From DATGFK01 sp040007395 (GTDB taxonomy: Bacteria > Chloroflexota > Anaerolineae > Aggregatilineales > UBA2796): a stretch of 56,121 nucleotides of DNA. The stretch is from positions 1-56,121 of the forward strand of contig JBDTVG010000254.1 in assembly GCA_040007395.1 (NCBI GenBank), in the 5' to 3' direction. The position numbers and the translations under genes were made by a program. Of this stretch, positions 50,494 to 56,121 are shown piece by piece. The notes beneath the pieces were generated by a model. That model made no database searches, had not been told where the DNA came from, and worked only from the letters and a program-made list of their open reading frames with translations. Every line of letters begins with the position of its first letter. Position 1 is the first letter of the stretch.

Positions 50494-52887
50494 GTGAGCA
50501 TGAAGCGTATACTGTTACTATGTATCTTATTTATCGCCCTCATTGTTTTAGTCGAAGCAATTAGTACATCCCAACCTGCCCTAGGGGTACCTATTAGTGT
50601 TGTGACCAGTCGTTACAACAACGCGAGGACTGGTGCCAACCTGAATGAGGCGCTCCTCAATGCCGCCAATGTGAATGCCCGTCAGTTCGGCAAATTGTTT
50701 ACCCGCAGTGTCGTGGGCGACATTTACGCGCAGCCACTCTATGTGCCGGGAGTCACCATTCCGGGGCAGGGCGTTCATAACGTCGTGTACACGGCGACGA
50801 TGCACAATAATGTCTATGCCTTTGACGCGGATAATCTAACAGCTTCGGCTCCTTTGTGGCAAGTTAATCTGGGGCCGTCTTTCACAGATTCAGCGGTGAT
50901 TTTTACGGGCGACATCTGGGGCGGGGAAGACGGAGTCCTGAGCACGCCCGTGATCGACCTGACCACCCAGACCATGTATTTGACTTCGCACACGACTGTG
51001 AGTGGTGTCACCTCGCATAGGCTTCACGCACTTGATATTACTACTGGGCAGGAAAAGTTCGGTGGGCCAGTCACCATTCAAGGATCGGCTTCTGGGTCTA
51101 CCTTCAACAGCTACTGGCATTTGCAGCGTCCGGGACTGCTGCTGCTGAACGGGAATATCTATCTGGCCTTTGCATCAAGCAATGACCGGGGGAGCTATCA
51201 TGGCTGGGTAATGGCCTACAGCGCCAGTACGCTGCAACAGACCGCCATCTGGGTCGTATCGTCGTATCAAGGTGGGATCTGGCAGTCTGGGTCGGGCTTG
51301 ACCTCCGATGGCGCGTCGATCTATACGATCACGGCGAACGGCGGCTTCGATGCCAGTACAGGCGGCCCTAACTACGCCAACAGTTTTGTTAAATTGAGTC
51401 CCAGCCTTCAAGTTCAAGACTACTTCTCACCTTACGACCAACAAGCGCTCTCGGATCAGGACTTGGATCTGGGTGCAAGCGGCGTGTCCTTGATTCCCGG
51501 CAATGGTATGCTGCTGGCGGCAGGCGGCGGTAAAGACGGCAAGCTGTATCTGCTGAACACTGCCAACATGGGGCATTTTAACGCTTCCAACAATAATAAC
51601 GCTGTACAGGTGCTTCAGGCGACACGCGGTCACATGCACAATACGCCTGTGTACTGGAACGGCCCCGCTGGCGCTACTATCTATGCTTGGACTGAACAGG
51701 ATTATCCTAAAGCCTTCCATCTGGGCAGCAACAACCAGTTAGATACGGTTCCGGTCTCGACAGGAGAAACCTCAACGACCGGGATGCCCGCGGGAATCTT
51801 GTCGCTCTCCGCGAATGGAAGTACCGCCGGAACAGGCATTTTGTGGGGTACGTATACGCCCCCTAACGTTCGCGATGGCGTGCTTATCGCCTTCGATGCC
51901 AACGATCTAACTAGAGAATTGTGGACTAGTGAGGATAACCCCTCCCGTGACCGCTATGGCATAATCTCCAAATTTAGCCCCGTCACAGTTGCCAACGGTA
52001 AAGTCTACGCAGGTAGTTTTTCCAATCGCTTGAATGTGTACGGGTTATTGCCGGGGGGGCAGAACGATACCATCGGTGTTTATCGACCCTCTGCCAAAGC
52101 CTTCTATTTACGCAATTCGAATACTACTGGCCCTGCCGATATTATCACCGGGTTTGGGGCTTCAACCGATCTTCCGGTTGCGGGCGACTGGAATGGGGAC
52201 GGCATCGACACGGTAGGGGTATACCGCCCCAGTACAGGCCAATACTTCCTGAGCAATTCTACTACAAATCCCGCCACGGTCAGCTACAGCTTTACCTTTG
52301 GCTCACCGGGCGATCAACCCATTGTGGGCGACTGGCTAGGCAATGGCTTTGACGGCGTTGGGGTTTTCCGGCCTACAAATGGCCTGATCTACCTTAGAAA
52401 TACGCTGAGTTCGGGCTACGCCGACTATACGATGGTGCTGGGAGTACCCGGTGACAAGCCAATTGCGGGCGACTGGAATACTGATGGTGTCGATACTCCG
52501 GGCGTGTATCGCCCATCGAAGGCGACGTTTTATTTGACCAATCGGTTATGCAATTGCGGTGTATACGCGGACTACACAACAACGCTTGGTGTAGCGGGTG
52601 ATCAACCTTTTGCAGGCGACTGGAACGGCGATTCGCGGTCAGGCATCGGCGTATATCGTCCGAGCAATGGGTTAATCTATCTCAAGAATAACCCACAAAC
52701 GACGGGCTATGCCGATATTACGCTGGTCTTTGGCAGCCCGAACGACAAACCAGTCGCCGGACATTGGTCAATGAATACTGGCGCAAGTCCCCAACAAGCT
52801 CCTGCGTTGGTCACACCGTTCTTTGTGCCAGCGACTCAGCCAGCAACACAATCTGCGCCGAAACTCGCACCTACGTTCGTTCCATGA
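50494..52887 (+). CDS. Large secreted beta-propeller/FG-GAP-like repeat protein
   Basis: A 797-residue protein with an N-terminal signal peptide (ILLLCILFIALIVLVEA). Residues about 40-510 look like a PQQ-type propeller: VVYTATMHNNVYAFDADN, GVLSTPVIDLTTQTMYL, RLHALDITTGQEKF. The last third (52060-52790) has about five repeats of some 55 residues with the shared pattern GVYRPS..FYLRN...GyADy...G..gDkPvAGDWNGDG, an FG-GAP-like, possibly calcium-binding, repeat. A Pro/Thr/Gln-rich tail ends it. GTG is the start, with GAGGAG eight bases before. Role unknown; extracellular binding is a guess. Confidence 0.78.
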   Translation: MSMKRILLLCILFIALIVLVEAISTSQPALGVPISVVTSRYNNARTGANLNEALLNAANVNARQFGKLFTRSVVGDIYAQPLYVPGVTIPGQGVHNVVYTATMHNNVYAFDADNLTASAPLWQVNLGPSFTDSAVIFTGDIWGGEDGVLSTPVIDLTTQTMYLTSHTTVSGVTSHRLHALDITTGQEKFGGPVTIQGSASGSTFNSYWHLQRPGLLLLNGNIYLAFASSNDRGSYHGWVMAYSASTLQQTAIWVVSSYQGGIWQSGSGLTSDGASIYTITANGGFDASTGGPNYANSFVKLSPSLQVQDYFSPYDQQALSDQDLDLGASGVSLIPGNGMLLAAGGGKDGKLYLLNTANMGHFNASNNNNAVQVLQATRGHMHNTPVYWNGPAGATIYAWTEQDYPKAFHLGSNNQLDTVPVSTGETSTTGMPAGILSLSANGSTAGTGILWGTYTPPNVRDGVLIAFDANDLTRELWTSEDNPSRDRYGIISKFSPVTVANGKVYAGSFSNRLNVYGLLPGGQNDTIGVYRPSAKAFYLRNSNTTGPADIITGFGASTDLPVAGDWNGDGIDTVGVYRPSTGQYFLSNSTTNPATVSYSFTFGSPGDQPIVGDWLGNGFDGVGVFRPTNGLIYLRNTLSSGYADYTMVLGVPGDKPIAGDWNTDGVDTPGVYRPSKATFYLTNRLCNCGVYADYTTTLGVAGDQPFAGDWNGDSRSGIGVYRPSNGLIYLKNNPQTTGYADITLVFGSPNDKPVAGHWSMNTGASPQQAPALVTPFFVPATQPATQSAPKLAPTFVP

Positions 52888-53129
52888 TGATAAGGAAGTG
52901 ACTTCACTCCCCTGATTTTGTGGTAGATAACTAATGTGAGTTTGATACTATTGGCGAACTCGGATTCAGCAGATAATGGCGGAAACATGAGATGAGAAAT
53001 GAAATCTGAAAAATGAGCCTACAAATACGGACTCTACCGCCAATACCTGAAGAAACGGCGCAAATAGATCAAGCAGCATTTCCAGAAGGGATGTGTACAT
53101 GCAGATTCGCGATGAATTGGGGGAGCTTT

Positions 53130-53638
53130 ACACCGACGAGATATTTTCCGATTTATATCCATCAGAACGGCAATAAGGTCTGAGTCCCTAGCGTTTAGCA
53201 TTTCAAAAGATTTATTTGGGTCAAGTCGAATCACTTCGGTTTGGAAGACAACTTCCTGACCGTGATCCTTGAGCTTGAACTCCGCCTTCGAGCCAACTTG
53301 CGGCTTGATTGCGCTGATGGTTGTCCATCAGCCCTTGTACCCAGCTTCTTCAGTGACTGCCTGATACACTTTCTCTGGGGAGGCGCTTACATCGAATTCA
53401 AACACGAGCCTTTCAGGTCGTACAATCTCCATGTATTCACCGCTGATTGTACTGAACTTCGTAGTTGACTCTTGAAGATTGAACTGGTAGTGACCGTCGG
53501 TATACAGATCGAGGCATACTACCAAATTGGCAGCCCAAACGGTCTGAACCACTGTTCAAGTGACTTTGGATCAGTCCAAGTGTGGAAAACACGCGAAGCG
53601 CGGTACAACCGTTGCAGCCGAATGAACCCTTGTAGATC
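53130..53638 (-). pseudogene. SRPBCC-domain gene decayed, partner of the arsR gene
   Basis: Frames pieced together read RASRVFHTWTDPKSLEQWFRP, then DLYTDGHYQFNLQES, EYMEIVRPERLVFEFDVSASP, then ISAIKPQVGSKAEFKLKDHG and FQTEVIRLDPNKSFEM. The first part is an AHSA1-type SRPBCC start and the second part resembles another SRPBCC type, so the gene may be a fused relic. Lesions are a frameshift after GLPIW (near 53536) and a TGA where GYKG-W expects Trp (near 53327). It begins at the stop of arsR, as intact partners do. Confidence 0.75.
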
Positions 53639-54011
53639 AGGTGGTGGGCTGGTCATCGGTGGCTTCTATTGAGTTTTCATCGGAAGGGGTATCCAGAAAC
53701 GCACCCAATAAGTCGAGATTCTGTTCCCAGAACTGCCGATAATGATCCAACCATGCCGAAATTTCATGTAACCGACTGGGGGCCAGACTCAGGTGATGAA
53801 TCCGACCTTCTTTGGCGCGGGTAATCAAACCCGCTTTTTCCAAAGTGCTCAGGTGTTTGGAGATGGCGGGCAGCGACATATCGAAGGGATCTGCCAGTTC
53901 GGTCACGGTCGCGCTGCCTCGCGTCAAGCGTTCCAGAATAGCCCGCCGTGTCTTGTCTGCCAGCGCGCCGAATACGAGATCGAGTGTCGAGTCGGGTGCC
54001 AAATTTGTCAT
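53637..54011 (-). CDS. ArsR-family transcriptional repressor
   Basis: A 124-residue winged-helix repressor: LVFGALADKTRRAILERLTRG, ATVTELADPFDMSLPAISKHL (helix-turn-helix) and KEGRIHHLSLAP (wing). No metal-binding Cys motif; this is the type that pairs with SRPBCC genes. I start it at ATG 54011 rather than a TTG three codons upstream. The SRPBCC gene that follows is broken, so the repressor has outlived its partner. A palindrome lies just ahead. Confidence 0.9.
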   Translation of the reverse strand: MTNLAPDSTLDLVFGALADKTRRAILERLTRGSATVTELADPFDMSLPAISKHLSTLEKAGLITRAKEGRIHHLSLAPSRLHEISAWLDHYRQFWEQNLDLLGAFLDTPSDENSIEATDDQPTT

Positions 54012-54031
54012 ACTGGACAATGATAATCTTG

Positions 54032-54043
54032 ATGGTTAACCAT
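54032..54043. promoter_or_regulatory. 12-bp palindrome, likely ArsR operator
   Basis: ATGGTTAACCAT is a perfect palindrome 21 bases ahead of the arsR start. It shares AACCA/TGGTT half-sites, in the opposite order, with the operator at 28290-28315. Confidence 0.5.
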
Positions 54044-54121
54044 TGTGTTAAACGATAGCAAAATGCAGGCCAAGAGTCAAAAGCTTCCTTGGTCTAAAAG
54101 GCTTACGGGAACTGAAACACT

Positions 54122-54940
54122 TCAACTTCGTGTGTGCTTCCAGCGCAGAATCATGCCAATGCCCGTTAGCAATATCACGGCGAAGGTACCAAGCCATAGC
54201 AATGTCCCCGCCGCTGAATAATTGACAACTGGATTACTGCTTTTGAGCACCACATCGAGAACGGAAAACAGCGCAAAAACGATCTGAATAAGCCCTAGTG
54301 TGAGAAACTCGGACGGTGAGCCGACATGGATTAGCATAAATCCGCCGATGGCAGCGGTAATGCCAACGGCACTGTACATCTGGGTATGGAAATCATCGAT
54401 CTTGGGCCAAGGCCAGAAAGCAGTCGTTGCCGATGCTCCCACTATCATGACTATCCCATATAACCCCAAGACTAGCCCCTGCACAATGAGGTAGGTTTGC
54501 CAGATAGGGGGTGTAGGTAGTGCTTCCGCTGGCGGTAAGCGGCGATACAGCCACAAATGATAGGCTGAATTTATTGGGATAAAAATATAAAGTGCAAACC
54601 ACGCCCACGTCGCCCAACGGCTATAATCAAAGTAATCAAAACGAGCCAAATGTATCAGCGACCCGATCAATACAATTAGTGTGAACGTTAGCAGCATGGG
54701 AAGCACCAACCGCACTGGCGACCAGCGTCCTATGACCAACATCATGCCGGCCGCCACCAGCGAAGCCAGATAGAACGCACCGAGGAATCCCGCGTTAAAT
54801 GGCGCGATCTTCCAAGCCCATAAGGGACCCGCAATCTCCGGTAGAAAAAAGAGTCCGATCCCGGCAGCCGCCAATGCTAGACACTCAATAAAGGTCACAC
54901 CGCGTAATAATGGCGTTAGTTGAGGGTTTTCCTTTTTCAT
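54122..54940 (-). CDS. Polytopic membrane protein of unknown function
   Basis: 272 residues and about eight hydrophobic segments, with little outside the membrane. I do not recognise the family. The start at 54940 is preferred since AGGAG lies eight bases upstream; an open frame goes on 56 codons further but lacks a ribosome site. It is divergent from rlmN, and downstream of it lies the arsR gene on the same strand. Confidence 0.7.
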   Translation of the reverse strand: MKKENPQLTPLLRGVTFIECLALAAAGIGLFFLPEIAGPLWAWKIAPFNAGFLGAFYLASLVAAGMMLVIGRWSPVRLVLPMLLTFTLIVLIGSLIHLARFDYFDYSRWATWAWFALYIFIPINSAYHLWLYRRLPPAEALPTPPIWQTYLIVQGLVLGLYGIVMIVGASATTAFWPWPKIDDFHTQMYSAVGITAAIGGFMLIHVGSPSEFLTLGLIQIVFALFSVLDVVLKSSNPVVNYSAAGTLLWLGTFAVILLTGIGMILRWKHTRS

Positions 54941-55111
54941 GCAGACTAACTCCTGAACAAAGAACCCATCACTAAAGACACGAGACATGATAGAATGAAC
55001 AGTCATAGTGACGAACCATAAAGTCGTCCTAAGTATAGTAGTAAGTGAAAATCCACGCCGGGGAGCCGCCGAAAAATCAGTCGCGCCCGGAAAATACGAG
55101 TACCACAAACC

Positions 55112-56121
55112 ATGCCAGAAGAACCAAGCGTAATCACCAACTTACGCAATCTCTATGATCTAAGCCAGACGGAGATTGCGGCGATGCTCAAAGAGTGGGG
55201 TCAACCCGCCTATCGTGCCCGCCAGATCACCGAATGGCTATATAAACACAAAGTATCCAGTATCGAGCAAATGACCACCCTGCCGCACACGCTGCGCGAA
55301 AGACTTGCCGACGAAACCCGTATTGGCGTGCTGGAACCCGCCACCGAACAGATCTCCTCGGATGGACAGACGATCAAGCGCCTATTTCGGTTGCCCGACG
55401 GTCAGCTTATCGAAAGCGTGTTGATGGAATATGATGATGGGCGGCGAACCGCTTGCATCTCGACACAGGCGGGTTGCGCGATGGGCTGTGTGTTCTGTGC
55501 CACTGGACAAATGGGTTTTGCCCGCCACCTGACCAGTGGCGAAATCGTCGAACAGGTGGTGGACTTCGCCCGCGAACTCGAATCCAGCGGCGAACGGTTG
55601 AGCAATGTCGTCTTGATGGGCATGGGCGAGCCGTTCCATAACTACGACAACACCTTGCAAGCTATGCGTACCCTGAACGATCCTGACGGGCTGGGCATCG
55701 GACAGCGCCATATCACGGTCAGCACAGTAGGATTAGTGCCTGCTATACGGCGTTACGCCGACGAAGCGATCCAAATGGGGCTGGCGATCAGCTTGCACGC
55801 GGCGACAGACGATGAACGTTCACGGCTGCTACCTATCAATCGCCGCTACCCGATTAGTGATGTGATCGACGCAGTGAAGTATTACATTGACAAAACAGGT
55901 CGCCGTGTAACCTTCGAGTGGGCGTTGATTCGCGGGGAAAACGACACCGTTGAGCAAGCCTACAAACTAGGCCAACTGCTCAAAGGGCTGTTGTGTCATG
56001 TCAATATGATCCCGCTCAACCCGACAGGCGGCTATGGCGGCGCACCATCCGATCCTGAACGGGTGGCAGCATTTCAGGCTGAGTTGGAACGCTGGGGGAT
56101 CAGCAGTACGATTAGGGTGCG
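55112..56121 (+). CDS. rlmN: 23S rRNA (adenine-2503-C2) methyltransferase RlmN (partial, 3' end missing)
   Basis: A radical-SAM enzyme that methylates A2503 of 23S rRNA. 336 codons are visible before the window ends. The N-terminal helical domain (AYRARQITEWLYKHKV) is followed by the iron-sulfur motif CAMGCVFC, VVLMGMGEPFHNYDN, LAISLHA and HVNMIPLNP, all standard. The second catalytic Cys near the C-terminus falls outside the window. It starts at ATG 55112. Confidence 0.97.
   Translation, partial: MPEEPSVITNLRNLYDLSQTEIAAMLKEWGQPAYRARQITEWLYKHKVSSIEQMTTLPHTLRERLADETRIGVLEPATEQISSDGQTIKRLFRLPDGQLIESVLMEYDDGRRTACISTQAGCAMGCVFCATGQMGFARHLTSGEIVEQVVDFARELESSGERLSNVVLMGMGEPFHNYDNTLQAMRTLNDPDGLGIGQRHITVSTVGLVPAIRRYADEAIQMGLAISLHAATDDERSRLLPINRRYPISDVIDAVKYYIDKTGRRVTFEWALIRGENDTVEQAYKLGQLLKGLLCHVNMIPLNPTGGYGGAPSDPERVAAFQAELERWGISSTIRV

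Noticed and set aside
52890..53030. Possible transposase tail on the plus strand (KYGLYRQYLKKRRK)
   Set aside because: Too short and without a matching upstream part.
1..56121. CRISPR arrays, tRNA and rRNA genes
   Set aside because: I looked for regularly spaced repeats, cloverleaf-type sequences and rRNA-like stretches in the intergenic regions and found none I can support.

Overview
The window most likely comes from a member of the Chloroflexota (moderate confidence, inferred from gene content only). Pointers are a Ser/Thr kinase with a Thr/Pro-rich stalk and an NBR1-type Ig domain, a C-type glycosyltransferase with a C-terminal beta domain, non-catalytic SUMF1-fold proteins, a deazaflavin (F420)-type oxidoreductase, a fused SdhC-SdhD anchor and a MoxR/DUF58/VWA operon. 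There are no rRNA, tRNA or CRISPR features that I can see. Coding density is high, and decayed genes cluster in three places (about 29.7-30.0 kb, 45.4-46.0 kb and 49.6-50.5 kb), with a fourth decayed gene near 53.1-53.6 kb.

Layout. 0-8.2 kb: end of a solute-binding protein, a membrane-anchored PD-(D/E)xK protein resembling toxin nucleases, a GT39-like glycosyltransferase, pgi, an MFS transporter, and a DMT exporter divergent from an Lrp/AsnC regulator. 8.3-11.7 kb: a transmembrane Ser/Thr kinase followed by a PAS-HisKA protein without an ATPase domain, a small DUF4177-like protein, and dtd. 12.1-17.0 kb: a co-directional cluster of a PDZ-less trypsin-like protease, MoxR ATPase, DUF58 protein and two BatA-like VWA membrane proteins. 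17.0-23.7 kb (minus strand): an SH3b protein, radA, ftsQ, ftsA and, six bases after ftsA, a Cache-domain transmembrane sensor fused to a STAND-like ATPase; ftsZ is not next to ftsA.

23.9-28.1 kb: succinate dehydrogenase (fused sdhCD, sdhA, sdhB) with a frameshifted Uma2-family nuclease between sdhA and sdhB. 28.3-29.7 kb: a double-SRPBCC protein and ArsR repressor behind a near-consensus promoter that carries a 26-bp palindrome. 30.2-32.0 kb: two tandem secreted SUMF1-fold proteins. 32.2-41.1 kb: two sugar ABC importers in tandem; the upstream one is a clear ytfQ-ytfR-ytfT-yjfF (galactofuranose-type) set, the downstream one a ribose/xylose-type set. Each has a strong hairpin between its binding-protein gene and its ATPase gene, and a LacI-type palindrome overlaps the ytfQ start region.

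41.3-50.5 kb: a degenerate NERD protein, a receiver-only response regulator, an F420-type oxidoreductase, an FAD monooxygenase with a self-controlled TetR gene, a dead DinB-like gene, SRPBCC and hypothetical genes, an SbcC/Rad50-like ATPase, and a graveyard of transposase pieces. 50.5-56.1 kb: a large secreted beta-propeller/FG-GAP-like repeat protein, an ArsR gene with a decayed SRPBCC partner, a membrane protein, and the start of rlmN running off the window.

The most unusual items are the Cache-ATPase gene apparently co-transcribed with ftsQ-ftsA, the kinase plus HisKA-only pair, the toxin-like membrane nuclease, and the paired regulatory hairpins/operators in the sugar-transport region.
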